From contig CAYXGT010000039.1 of the NCBI GenBank assembly GCA_964464635.1, positions 1 to 24,266 on the forward strand: 24,266 bases of DNA, read 5' to 3'. A program made the translations under genes and the position numbers. Each line of letters begins with the position of its first letter. Within the stretch, counting starts at the first letter, position 1. Positions 7,760-15,572 of this stretch are shown piece after piece. Source of the stretch: CAYLMG01 sp964464635. Lineage in GTDB: Bacteria > Planctomycetota > Phycisphaerae > Sedimentisphaerales > Anaerobacaceae. The notes under the pieces are model-generated. The model was not told where the DNA came from. It worked only from the letters and a program-made list of their open reading frames with translations, and did no database searches.

Positions 7760-9259
7760 ATGGCAAGCGTATTCAAACGAAAATACACAAAGGTTATTGA
7801 CGATAGGAGAGTAAAAAGACAATCTCAGTGCTGGTATATCAAATATCGAGATGCAGATAGTATCGAGCGGAGAGTGAAGGCGTTTAAGGATAAAACAGCC
7901 AGTCAGCAGCTTGCAGCCAAACTTGAGAAAGAAGCTGAACTGGCAAAGGCCGGTGTCGTTGACCGCTATAAAGAACACCGCACAAGACCGCTTGTTGAAC
8001 ACCTAACAGATTTTGAACAATCCCTATCGGCAAAAGGCAACACCTCCAAGCACATCGAACAGGTTATATCAAGGGCAGGGAAAATCATTAAGGGCTGTAA
8101 ATTCAGGACGTGGACGGATATATCGGCAAGTAAAGTGCAGTGTTATTTGGCTGACCTGCGAAACGGTAATGAGGGTATATCTGCTCAAACATTTAATTTT
8201 TATTTGCAAAATATAAAACAGTTCTGCAAGTGGATGGTTCAGGATGGCAGAGCAAGCGAATCACCGCTTCAACATTTGAAGGGTCTAAACGTCCGAACAG
8301 ACAGGCGACACGACCGGCGGGCACTTGAGCCAGACGAAGTAAGGCGTTTATTAGAGGCCACACGAGCTGCACCGGAGCGTTTTGGTATGACAGGATGCCA
8401 GAGGGCTATGCTTTACCGTTTGGCCATAGAAACCGGCCTGAGAGCCTCAGAATTGCAAAGCCTGACAGTAACATCGTTTGATTTTGACAAGTGCACGGTT
8501 AGGATTGAAGCAGCATATAGCAAGCATAGGCGAGAAGATGTGTTACCATTACGGCCAGGCACGGCGGTAGAGCTACAGAGCTTCTTAGCTAACAAAATGC
8601 CTGATGTTCAGGTGTTCAATATGCCAAAGAAACCGGCAAAGATGTTGCGTGCTGATTTAGCACAAGCAAATATCCCTTACGTTGACAATGCTGGGCGGTA
8701 TGCTGATTTCCATAGTTTCCGACATACTACCGGAAGCTGGCTTGCTGCAAATAATGTCCATCCGAAGGTTGCTCAGTCGATTATGAGGCATAGTGATATA
8801 AACCTTACGATGTCAAGATATACACATACCCTTATGGGGCAAGAATCAGAAGCAGTCTCAAAATTGCCAGATTTATCATTGCCAAGCAGTCAAAAACAAA
8901 TTGTAACCGGCACTGATAATCAGTTGGTAAGTGCTGTTCAAAACTTCTCTGAAAAGTTGACACCTCAGTTGACACCTAAATCGACACTTACAGCTTACTC
9001 TGGTTGTAATCGACCGGCAGTGGTTGTCACCTCGTTGTCAAGAGATAGAGAAAAAGTGGAAAATCACAACACTTTACAGAACGGGAAGTTAGACAACAAA
9101 AGTGATGGAATGTCACCACGTGTCACTGACAAAAAGCGAATACGCCCGACAGGATTCGAACCTGTGACCTCCGGTTTAGGAAACCGATGCTCTATCCTAC
9201 TGAGCTACGAGCGCAAATCAAAAGGCATAATAACTGTTTTACTTAATCTTTTCAAATGA
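7760..9259 (+). CDS. Tyrosine recombinase / integrase of the mobile element
   Basis: The frame is 499 residues. The start at 7760 has GAGGTGAT upstream. Residues 1-65 are an arm-type DNA-binding domain (basic, WYIKYRD), 75-180 a SAM-like core-binding domain and 185-370 the catalytic domain. Catalytic residues are visible: R228 (ETGLRASEL), K255, H318 and R321 (HSFRH), H344 (MRHSD) and the nucleophile Y354 (SRYTH). Residues 375-460 are a low-complexity tail with LTPQLTPKSTLT repeats. From about residue 461 the frame is simply the antisense strand of tRNA-Arg (GFEPVTSGLGNRC) and its promoter, so the last ~40 residues are host DNA joined by integration. The true functional protein likely ends its fold near residue 375. 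It would integrate the element into the tRNA 3' end and, with an excisionase, remove it. Confidence 0.92.
   Translation: MASVFKRKYTKVIDDRRVKRQSQCWYIKYRDADSIERRVKAFKDKTASQQLAAKLEKEAELAKAGVVDRYKEHRTRPLVEHLTDFEQSLSAKGNTSKHIEQVISRAGKIIKGCKFRTWTDISASKVQCYLADLRNGNEGISAQTFNFYLQNIKQFCKWMVQDGRASESPLQHLKGLNVRTDRRHDRRALEPDEVRRLLEATRAAPERFGMTGCQRAMLYRLAIETGLRASELQSLTVTSFDFDKCTVRIEAAYSKHRREDVLPLRPGTAVELQSFLANKMPDVQVFNMPKKPAKMLRADLAQANIPYVDNAGRYADFHSFRHTTGSWLAANNVHPKVAQSIMRHSDINLTMSRYTHTLMGQESEAVSKLPDLSLPSSQKQIVTGTDNQLVSAVQNFSEKLTPQLTPKSTLTAYSGCNRPAVVVTSLSRDREKVENHNTLQNGKLDNKSDGMSPRVTDKKRIRPTGFEPVTSGLGNRCSILLSYERKSKGIITVLLNLFK
8955..8990 (+). repeat. Three 12-base tandem repeats in the integrase tail, possible arm-type binding sites
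   Basis: AGTTGACACCTC (8955-8966), AGTTGACACCTA (8967-8978) and AATCGACACTTA (8979-8990) repeat with period 12. Related GTTGTCA motifs occur further on (around 9022-9040), as do TGTCAC copies (around 9110-9126), all within 200 bases of the attachment site. They also encode an LTPx peptide repeat, so selection on protein is the alternative. Confidence 0.5.
9141..9185 (-). other. Probable att site at the 3' end of tRNA-Arg
   Basis: The integrase frame points into and through this tRNA 3' half, the usual arrangement where a tyrosine-integrase element has inserted. The exact crossover cannot be set, because the second copy (expected left of base 1) is not in the window. Confidence 0.6.
9141..9214 (-). 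tRNA. tRNA-Arg (anticodon CCU)
   Basis: On the minus strand the cloverleaf is complete: acceptor GCGCTCG (5' end at 9214) with CGGGCGT and discriminator A at 9141, D arm GCTC/GAGC, anticodon loop TTCCTAA giving anticodon CCT, and T arm ACAGG-TTCGAAT-CCTGT. CCA is not encoded. It lies between hypB and the integrase. Its 3' half is the likely integration site; because the element restores the 3' end, the tRNA stays intact. Confidence 0.93.
9227..9255 (-). promoter_or_regulatory. Promoter of tRNA-Arg
   Basis: On the minus strand TTGAAA (9250-9255), a 17-base spacer and TATTAT (9227-9232) lie about 13 bases before the tRNA 5' end. This lets the tRNA be made independently of the hydrogenase operon upstream. 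The integrase reading frame crosses it on the other strand. Confidence 0.7.
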
Positions 9260-9277
9260 TTATTAACCTGAGTTTAG

Positions 9278-9940
9278 TCACGCTTGTTTTTTGGCCTGCT
9301 CGAAAAGCCAATCACACCATCTGTCGAATCCTTCTCCGGTTTTCGCTGATACATTGAAAATCTCTATCGTTTTATTCAGCCTGTGAACATCGCTTTTGAC
9401 CTTTTCGATATCGAAGTCGATAGCCGCTCCCAATGAGAGCAAATCAATCTTATTTATCAAAAGAGCCTTCGACTTGGCAAACAGGGCGGGATACTTGGCC
9501 GGCTTGTCGTCACCTTCTGCTACGGAGAGTACTGCTGTTTTTGCATTTTCCCCGAGCTCGAAAGCTGACGGACATACTAAATTGCCGACGTTCTCAATGA
9601 TAATCACCTCCAGCTTCGAAGCCGAGAGTTTCTCAAGGGCACCGCTGACCTGCGCAGCGGACAAATGACAGGCTCCCTCGGTATTTATCTGCACAACGTC
9701 CGCTCCCGTCGCCTCTATCCTCTGTGCGTCGTAGTCGGTCTGAATGTCACCTTCGATAACACCGATTTTCAACCTGTCTTTAAGCTCGTTTATCGTTCTT
9801 GTCAAAATGCTTGTCTTGCCCGAGCCCGGTGACGATATCATATTAAGACACAAAATCTTACGTTCTGCAAAATATTTTCTGTTCTGTTCGGCATACTGCT
9901 CATTTGCACTTAGAATCTTTTTACCAATCTTGACTTTCAT
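9278..9940 (-). CDS. hypB: HypB, nickel-insertion GTPase for hydrogenase maturation
   Basis: 220 residues from the ATG at 9940, two bases after the hypA stop; an upstream in-frame extension inside hypA is not needed, since MKVKIGKKIL is the usual N-terminal strand. The P-loop SSPGSGKT (36-43), the EGD switch region, the metal site C91-H92 (GACHL), ENVGNLVCP and the NKIDL guanine motif (about 160) are all present. The N-terminal CxxCGC nickel site and the His-rich stretch of some HypB proteins are absent, so it is the short form. With HypA it loads nickel into the hydrogenase large subunit at the expense of GTP. It is the last gene of the locus; no intrinsic terminator is seen before the tRNA. 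Confidence 0.95.
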   Translation of the reverse strand: MKVKIGKKILSANEQYAEQNRKYFAERKILCLNMISSPGSGKTSILTRTINELKDRLKIGVIEGDIQTDYDAQRIEATGADVVQINTEGACHLSAAQVSGALEKLSASKLEVIIIENVGNLVCPSAFELGENAKTAVLSVAEGDDKPAKYPALFAKSKALLINKIDLLSLGAAIDFDIEKVKSDVHRLNKTIEIFNVSAKTGEGFDRWCDWLFEQAKKQA

Positions 9941-9942
9941 AT

Positions 9943-10287
9943 TTATCCCGTCTCGAATTCTATCTCTTCCAGAATTAATGGCGCATCTTCCAAAAGCTCG
10001 AAATCTGCACTGTCGCAGCATGTACAGCGGCCTTTTGAAAAATCAACTTCGAATTCCCTGCCACATTTTTTGCACAGTCCCCGCATAGGTTTATGCTCTA
10101 TCTCAAGCCTTATACTTTCACAGCTTGTACCTTTGCTGATTGCACTGAACGCTTCGGCAAGCAGCTCATCATTGATTACATTCAGTATTCCGCAGCTTAT
10201 CTTTGCTTTTATCGGCTTCGACTTCTGCTTCGCCGCCTCAGCCGATATCGTCGCCATAAGATTTTGTGCCACGCTCATCTCATGCAT
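9943..10287 (-). CDS. hypA: HypA, nickel metallochaperone
   Basis: 114 residues. I choose the ATG at 10287, which overlaps the hypE stop as TGATG, because it gives the invariant MHE start with nickel-binding His2; an ATG two codons upstream would bury it. The zinc site is C72/C75 and C88/C91 (LCKKCGREF ... CTCC). Length and motif order match HypA. It passes nickel to the hydrogenase large subunit with HypB, encoded two bases downstream. The one-base overlap with hypE indicates translational coupling. Confidence 0.95.
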   Translation of the reverse strand: MHEMSVAQNLMATISAEAAKQKSKPIKAKISCGILNVINDELLAEAFSAISKGTSCESIRLEIEHKPMRGLCKKCGREFEVDFSKGRCTCCDSADFELLEDAPLILEEIEFETG

Positions 10288-11309
10288 CAGCATATCCTCG
10301 GAAGCTGCTCGCCGTAAGGCATCTGCACAATCCTTCGCCCGCCGATTGACGTTACCATTTCCACTGTCGGCACGTCACTGACCTTTTCAATCTCGCCTAT
10401 TATATTTGCATCTCTTGCGAGCGGATGTTCTCTGCAAAACGCCAGACATTTTTCGGCTGATTGAGCCGAAACAACGGCAACGAATTTACCCTCGTTGGCT
10501 ACATTTAAAACATCGAAGCCGAACATATCAGCCGCCGCCTGTACCGCAGGCTTTACCGGTATTTTGCTCTGCTGAATCTCAATACTCACACTGGCCTCTC
10601 TGGAAATCTCATTCAGCGTGGCTGCCAGTCCTCCTCGCGTCGGGTCGCGCATAAATTTTACGCCGTCGGTTTTTTCGAGCAGTTTTAACGCCGGCTCAGC
10701 TATCGATGCACAATCGCTTTGCAGTTCACTCTCGAAAGCGACCCCTTTTCGCTGCGAAATAACAGTCATACCATGGTCGCCGAGCGTACCACTCAGAATT
10801 ACCTTGTCGCCGGCTTCGATTTTATCAAAGCCCAACTCCACTCCCTCTAATCTGATACCGATACCTGCCGTATTGATGAAAATTTTATCAGCCCCTCCTG
10901 CCTCTACCGTTTTTGTATCACCGGTTACAATGCTCACCTTGTTCTCGTCAGCCGCTTTTCTTATACTTTCAAGTATCCTCTCAAGTATTTCCATTTCAAG
11001 GCCGGTCTCAATTATCAAAGAGAGCGACAACGCTACAGGCCTTGCACCGCAAACCGACAAATCATTGACGGTGCCGCACACCGCCAGCTTTCCTATGTCA
11101 CCACCATTGAAAAATAGGGGCTTTACGACGTAGCTGTCTGTAGTAAAGCAAATCGACTTCGAGCTTGTTTCAAGGTCGGCTGAATCATATAACTTTACCT
11201 GTTTTTGACCTTGAAGTTTCGCTAAGATTGTTCCCCTGATAAGCTCATCCGATAGCTGGCCGCCTCCGCCGTGTGCGAGCAGAATTTTTTCTTTCTCTTT
11301 GTCTTCCAT
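10287..11309 (-). CDS. hypE: HypE, carbamoyl phosphate-derived thiocyanate carrier
   Basis: 340 residues from the ATG at 11309, which has AAAGG with an 8-base spacer; a GTG at 11318 is an alternative start. The AHGGGG N-terminus, the ATP-binding TGDTKTV segment and MRDPTRGGLAATLNE are typical of the PurM/HypE fold. The C-terminus is LPRIC, whose final Cys receives the carbamoyl group from HypF and is dehydrated to thiocyanate, the source of the CN ligands of the active-site iron. It lies 11 bases after hypD, with hypA overlapping its stop. Confidence 0.96.
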   Translation of the reverse strand: MEDKEKEKILLAHGGGGQLSDELIRGTILAKLQGQKQVKLYDSADLETSSKSICFTTDSYVVKPLFFNGGDIGKLAVCGTVNDLSVCGARPVALSLSLIIETGLEMEILERILESIRKAADENKVSIVTGDTKTVEAGGADKIFINTAGIGIRLEGVELGFDKIEAGDKVILSGTLGDHGMTVISQRKGVAFESELQSDCASIAEPALKLLEKTDGVKFMRDPTRGGLAATLNEISREASVSIEIQQSKIPVKPAVQAAADMFGFDVLNVANEGKFVAVVSAQSAEKCLAFCREHPLARDANIIGEIEKVSDVPTVEMVTSIGGRRIVQMPYGEQLPRIC

Positions 11310-11320
11310 TACCCGCACCT

Positions 11321-12388
11321 TTACCTTTGCCCGTACTTAAAATATGCCGAGCAGGCACCTTCGCTGCTTACCATACAGGGCCCAACCGGTTTTTGCGGCC
11401 TGCAGCTTTCGCCGAACAGTGCGCACTCCGTCGGCTCTATTAAACCGCTCAGAACCTCCCCGCACCTGCAGCCGTCCGGCTCATATCCTTTCGATTCCGC
11501 AATATTAAATCGCCTGTATGCATCGAATTCGCCGAACTTTGCCTTCAGTTTAAGTGTGCTCTTGGCAATCTTGCCGAACCCGCGCCACCAGCCGTCACTT
11601 ACATCGAAACAATCACTGGTAATCTGTTGTGCCTTTTTATTACCTTCCTTAGTCACCACAGCTCTGTATATTGATTTCACCTCAGCTTTGCCTTCCGTTA
11701 TCTGTTTGCATATCTCCGCAAGTCCTTCGATAATTTGCATCGGCTCGAAACCTGCCACCACACAGGGCCGGTGAAAATCAGTAACTATCTGTTCGAAAGC
11801 TCCGTAACCAATTATCACGCTGACGTGGCCTGGGCACAAAAAGCCATTGATATTATTATTTCTGCCGCTCAGCAGCTCTCTCATAGCCGGCACAACCAGC
11901 TTATGGTTACTCAAAATGCAAAAGTTACCAACGCCTTCCGATTCAGCCTCCTGTACCGCCACCGCTGTTGCCGGTGCCGTCGTCTCGAATCCCACCGCAG
12001 CGAATACGACCGTTTTCTTCGGATTTTCCCTCGCAAGCTGAAGTGCATCCTCACTGCTAAGAACAATTTTCACATTGTTATTGGTATTCGTAGTTTCGAG
12101 CGAGCCGCCTTTACCCGGCACACGAACCATATCGCCGTACGTTGCTATCAGTATATCATCCCGCTGCGCCAGTTCTATAATAGAATCGATATAGCCCTGG
12201 TCGGTAACGCATACCGGACAGCCGGGCCCCGATAGAAGTTTCAGGTCTTTGGGCAGTGTTGCTTTTATCCCGTTTCGAAAAATCGCTACCGTATGTGTTC
12301 CGCATACCTCCATTATATTTATGGTACGTCCCAGAAGCCTGCAGGTCTCGGCTATCTGTTTTTGTGCTCTGTAGATTCTTTCAAGCAT
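11321..12388 (-). CDS. hypD: HypD, Fe(CN)2CO assembly iron-sulfur protein
   Basis: 355 residues. Conserved motifs are all visible: CGTHT (C29), GPGCPVC (C57, C60), the GFETT loop, CPGHVS and the C-terminal cluster region GCRCGEVLSGLIEP ... C.LFG..C ... PVGPCMVSSEGAC, which ligates a [4Fe-4S] cluster. HypD forms the scaffold with HypC on which the iron with its CN and CO ligands is assembled before transfer to the large subunit. It begins 9 bases after hypC with only a weak ribosome site, so coupling to hypC is likely. Confidence 0.96.
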   Translation of the reverse strand: MLERIYRAQKQIAETCRLLGRTINIMEVCGTHTVAIFRNGIKATLPKDLKLLSGPGCPVCVTDQGYIDSIIELAQRDDILIATYGDMVRVPGKGGSLETTNTNNNVKIVLSSEDALQLARENPKKTVVFAAVGFETTAPATAVAVQEAESEGVGNFCILSNHKLVVPAMRELLSGRNNNINGFLCPGHVSVIIGYGAFEQIVTDFHRPCVVAGFEPMQIIEGLAEICKQITEGKAEVKSIYRAVVTKEGNKKAQQITSDCFDVSDGWWRGFGKIAKSTLKLKAKFGEFDAYRRFNIAESKGYEPDGCRCGEVLSGLIEPTECALFGESCRPQKPVGPCMVSSEGACSAYFKYGQR

Positions 12389-12397
12389 AGACTCTGC

Positions 12398-12640
12398 CTA
12401 TCCTGAATTCTCTTTTGAACCACGGTTAAATTCGTTTATCTCTGCAATCAGGCTCCACGTTTTTTTCGCCTCTTCTTCATCGACGAAAGATATGGCAAAG
12501 CCGGCATGTACCAGGACGAGGTCTCCCTGCTTTGCATTTTCCAAAAGCGTCGTCTTGGCCTTATAACGGTTGCCCATAGCATCGACAACAGCCCTGTCGC
12601 CTTCAAGCTCAACTATTCTCGCCGGTATTGCAAGGCACAT
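12398..12640 (-). CDS. hypC: HypC, hydrogenase assembly chaperone
   Basis: 80 residues starting MCLAIPARI, where Cys2 binds the iron of the Fe(CN)2CO unit and the large subunit precursor. The OB-fold barrel part (VVDAMGNRYKAKTTLL ... GDLVLVHAGFAISFVDEEEA) is complete, followed by a short helix. AAAGG lies about 8 bases before the ATG. It works as a complex with HypD, encoded next, and escorts the immature large subunit. Confidence 0.95.
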   Translation of the reverse strand: MCLAIPARIVELEGDRAVVDAMGNRYKAKTTLLENAKQGDLVLVHAGFAISFVDEEEAKKTWSLIAEINEFNRGSKENSG

Positions 12641-12655
12641 CTTCTGACCTTTCTA

Positions 12656-14992
12656 TCAATCTTCATTTACAATACTTGCTGCAATTGCAGCTTGTCCCAA
12701 TGCGACCCCGCCGTCATTGGAAGGTACTTGTTTATTGAATAATACGTGAAAATCGTTTTTCTTCAAGAGCTTAATCAAACGCTTCGTCAGATAACGGTTA
12801 CAAAATACACCTCCGCTAAGAGCTGCTGTGTTAAGTTTCGTTTTGTTCCGTGCTCTCAGTGCCATTTCTAAAAGGCCATGGGCTATGCAATTATGAAACT
12901 TCGCAGATATGATACCAGCCTCGACGCCTGCTTTAACATCATCAATCACCTGCCGAACCATCACCCGCAAGTCCAGTTTCAAAGGCTCATCTTTTTTTTC
13001 GATAAGCTCGAAGTCATAAGCCTGCTCAATATCTTTTTTAGCAATCGCCTCCAGTGCCATCGGCAGTTGTGCTTCGAAATAATTATAGTTTCCCACACCG
13101 GCCATAGCAGCCACAGCATCGAAAACTCTGCCCATGCTCGATGTCTCAATTGTATTTATTTTTTTGTCTATTTGCTCTGAGATGATTTTTATTCTTTTGT
13201 AATCTGGCTCGATTCGCTCAAGTAGCCAGCCAAACCTCTTCAAGTCGAAGTCACTGCCGTACGTTTTTGTCAGCAGCCCCAATACAGCCCTTATTGCTTC
13301 TTTGCTCGCCTTATCGGCACCGGCCAGCTTGTAGTAATCTAAATGACCGAACCTCTCGAAACCTTTAAGCGATGCTATTAAGCACTCACAGCCCCAGATT
13401 GCACCATCGCTGCCGTAACCTGTCCCATCGACTGAAAGCCCGATTACAGGCCCGTCCGTATTATGTTCCGCCAGCACGGACGCTATATGTGCCCAGTGAT
13501 GTTGAATCCGTATCTTTTTTACGTTTGGAATGGTAAGTGCGTATTGCGATGAAAAGTATCCCGGGTGCAAATCGCAGGCTATCACTTTCGGTTCGACCTC
13601 GAAGAGCCTGCGCATATGCTCGATTGAATTTATGTAATGATGGTAAACGTCCGCATCTTCCAGGTCACCTATATGCTCACTGCAGATAACCTGATTTTGT
13701 TTTACAAGGCAGAAAGTATTTTTCATATCAGCACCGGCTGCCAGTATGTCCTGCGTTGCTGTTTTTTCGCTGACAAAGGGCGTCGGCACATAACCTCTTG
13801 CACGTCTGAGCAGTACAGGCTCATCTTCTATAAAATGCAAAATCGAATCATCAATCTGGCGATAAATTTCCCTGTCGTGTATCAGGAACGCATCTACTAT
13901 GTCACTGAGCTTTTCAGCCGCCTTTTCATCTTTACATATCAAAGGCTCATCCGAGATATTACCGCTTGTCATAACCAGAACTTCCAGACCTTCTGCAAAA
14001 AGCAGGTAATGCAGCGGCGCATAGCACAGCATAAAGCCGAATGTATCAACTCCTTCGGCAACCGATGGTGCTATGAAAGAGTCTTTTTTCTTTGGCAATA
14101 AAACAATCGGGCTTTCAGGGCTTTTCAGAATTTTTTTCGCCTCTTTGCTTACAACTGCATATTTTCTGATTGTCTCTATCGTCTCTGCCATAAGTGCAAA
14201 CGGTTTATGGTCTCTTTTTTTTCGCTGCCTCAGCTTTTGCACAGCCGCCTCATTTAGTGCGTCAGCAGCAAGGTGAAATCCGCCGATTCCTTTAATTGCC
14301 AGAATCTTTCCCTCCGAAAGCAGCCTTGCTGCTTCAGCTATCACCTTGTTACTGTCGCCTTCAATCACTTTTCCTTTATTGTCGCTTAGCCGCACACTTG
14401 GCCCGCATCTGCCGCACGCCACCGGCTGGGCATGAAACCGCCTGTCCGCCATATCGTTGTATTGGCTGGCGCACTTCCCACACATCGTAAAGACCGACAT
14501 CGTCGTATTACACCGGTCGTAAGGTATCGTTTTTAATATTGAGTATCTCGGCCCGCAGTTCGTGCAGTTTATAAAAGGATACCTGTACCGAAAATCGCCC
14601 GCGTCCAGCATCTCCGACAAACAGTCCTCGCAGACCGCTATATCCGCGGTCACTTCAGAAAGGGCTGCTCCGGTTTGTTTGCTTTCTTTGATTGTAAATT
14701 CTTCTTCGCCTTCGCTTAAATCCACGTTAGATATACTGACATTTTTGATTTGAGAGAGGGTTGGTTTATCTTTGCCCTGCATTCTCTCGACAAATTCTGA
14801 TATTCTTTCTTTTTCTCCCTGTACTTCTATCGTGACTCCTTTGCTGTCGTTATATACGAATCCCGTCAAATGCAGCGATTTCGCAAGCCGATAAACGGCA
14901 GGGCGAAAGCCGACTCCCTGGACCCGGCCGCTAATCAGTAATTTGCATCTCCTGATCAAATCTTCTCGCCTTTGTAAATGTTTAACTTTCAT
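12656..14992 (-). CDS. hypF: HypF, carbamoyltransferase
   Basis: 778 residues, a normal full length. Domains in order: acylphosphatase (about 15-100, SGRVQGVGFRPAVYRLA), two zinc fingers (C121/C124 with C143/C146, and C171/C174 with C193/C196), a YrdC-like nucleotidyl domain (about 205-395, KGIGGFHLAADA) and a Kae1-like domain (from about 415) with the metal ligands in QHHWAH (H498/H499, H502) and the VDGTGYGSDGAIWG motif. It converts carbamoyl phosphate and ATP to carbamoyl-AMP and carbamoylates the C-terminal Cys of HypE. The ATG at 14992 lies 5 bases after the protease stop; the ribosome site is weak. No truncation or frameshift. Confidence 0.96.
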   Translation of the reverse strand: MKVKHLQRREDLIRRCKLLISGRVQGVGFRPAVYRLAKSLHLTGFVYNDSKGVTIEVQGEKERISEFVERMQGKDKPTLSQIKNVSISNVDLSEGEEEFTIKESKQTGAALSEVTADIAVCEDCLSEMLDAGDFRYRYPFINCTNCGPRYSILKTIPYDRCNTTMSVFTMCGKCASQYNDMADRRFHAQPVACGRCGPSVRLSDNKGKVIEGDSNKVIAEAARLLSEGKILAIKGIGGFHLAADALNEAAVQKLRQRKKRDHKPFALMAETIETIRKYAVVSKEAKKILKSPESPIVLLPKKKDSFIAPSVAEGVDTFGFMLCYAPLHYLLFAEGLEVLVMTSGNISDEPLICKDEKAAEKLSDIVDAFLIHDREIYRQIDDSILHFIEDEPVLLRRARGYVPTPFVSEKTATQDILAAGADMKNTFCLVKQNQVICSEHIGDLEDADVYHHYINSIEHMRRLFEVEPKVIACDLHPGYFSSQYALTIPNVKKIRIQHHWAHIASVLAEHNTDGPVIGLSVDGTGYGSDGAIWGCECLIASLKGFERFGHLDYYKLAGADKASKEAIRAVLGLLTKTYGSDFDLKRFGWLLERIEPDYKRIKIISEQIDKKINTIETSSMGRVFDAVAAMAGVGNYNYFEAQLPMALEAIAKKDIEQAYDFELIEKKDEPLKLDLRVMVRQVIDDVKAGVEAGIISAKFHNCIAHGLLEMALRARNKTKLNTAALSGGVFCNRYLTKRLIKLLKKNDFHVLFNKQVPSNDGGVALGQAAIAASIVNED

Positions 14993-14997
14993 CTGCT

Positions 14998-15492
14998 TTA
15001 GCTCTTTGCTTCAACTGCGAATATCTCGGCAAGCTCGCTCACAAGTTCTTCAGCCGGTTGCCTTACCTCTTTTGATATACCTTCTCCGAGCTTTATTTGT
15101 TTCGGCTGAATCCCGATAATATAAACGTCAACCTTTTTACTTTGTTGTATCATTTCGATAAAAAGATGCGGCGACAGTGTATGCGTTGAGAAAACGCTGC
15201 GATTCAATTGCTCAGGCCGCAGCAGCCGTATCTGGCCTGCTTCGCCGCCGAAATCTATCGCATCGATAACTAACAGGGCATCAGGCTCTTTTTTTATAAT
15301 ACGCTGTATATAATTTTCAGGAACGGTACCTGCATTTATAATATCTGCTGTTAGAGCCTTCTTAGAGAGCTCATCGCAAACGAAAGGCCCCACGCCGTCA
15401 TCGCCTTTGAGACTGTTACCCATCCCAATAATGACCGTCCTTTTCCCGCCCAGCGTCCTTAGCGGCTTCAGACTTTCTTTATCGTTGGTCAT
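14998..15492 (-). CDS. HycI-type hydrogenase maturation protease
   Basis: 164 residues. The peptidase M52 signature GMGNSLKGDDGVGP (23-36) and the three expected nickel ligands are present: D32, D77 (VIDAIDFG) and H104 (STHTLSPH), aligned from the E. coli HycI ligands D16, D62 and H90. It should cut the C-terminal extension of the large subunit encoded at 22127-23359 after nickel insertion. The first 15 residues are a polar extension; the ATG at 15492 has no clear ribosome site. An 80-base gap separates it from the ferredoxin gene upstream, the largest in the locus, so a separate promoter is possible, but I see no convincing one. Confidence 0.9.
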   Translation of the reverse strand: MTNDKESLKPLRTLGGKRTVIIGMGNSLKGDDGVGPFVCDELSKKALTADIINAGTVPENYIQRIIKKEPDALLVIDAIDFGGEAGQIRLLRPEQLNRSVFSTHTLSPHLFIEMIQQSKKVDVYIIGIQPKQIKLGEGISKEVRQPAEELVSELAEIFAVEAKS

Positions 15493-15572
15493 AATAAAAA
15501 GTGTGAGTTCGGATGAAGAAAAAATGAACCTCTGTTAATTAACGACATATCAAATATTAATCGCCGGCTCGT

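Noticed and set aside
9945..10021. Upstream extension of hypB
   Set aside because: It lies inside hypA in another frame; the family N-terminus begins at the ATG at 9940.
11735..12235. Long plus-strand frames opposite hypD and hypE, and similar ones opposite hypF and the Mrp genes
   Set aside because: They are antisense shadows of strongly conserved genes; their products have no family features.
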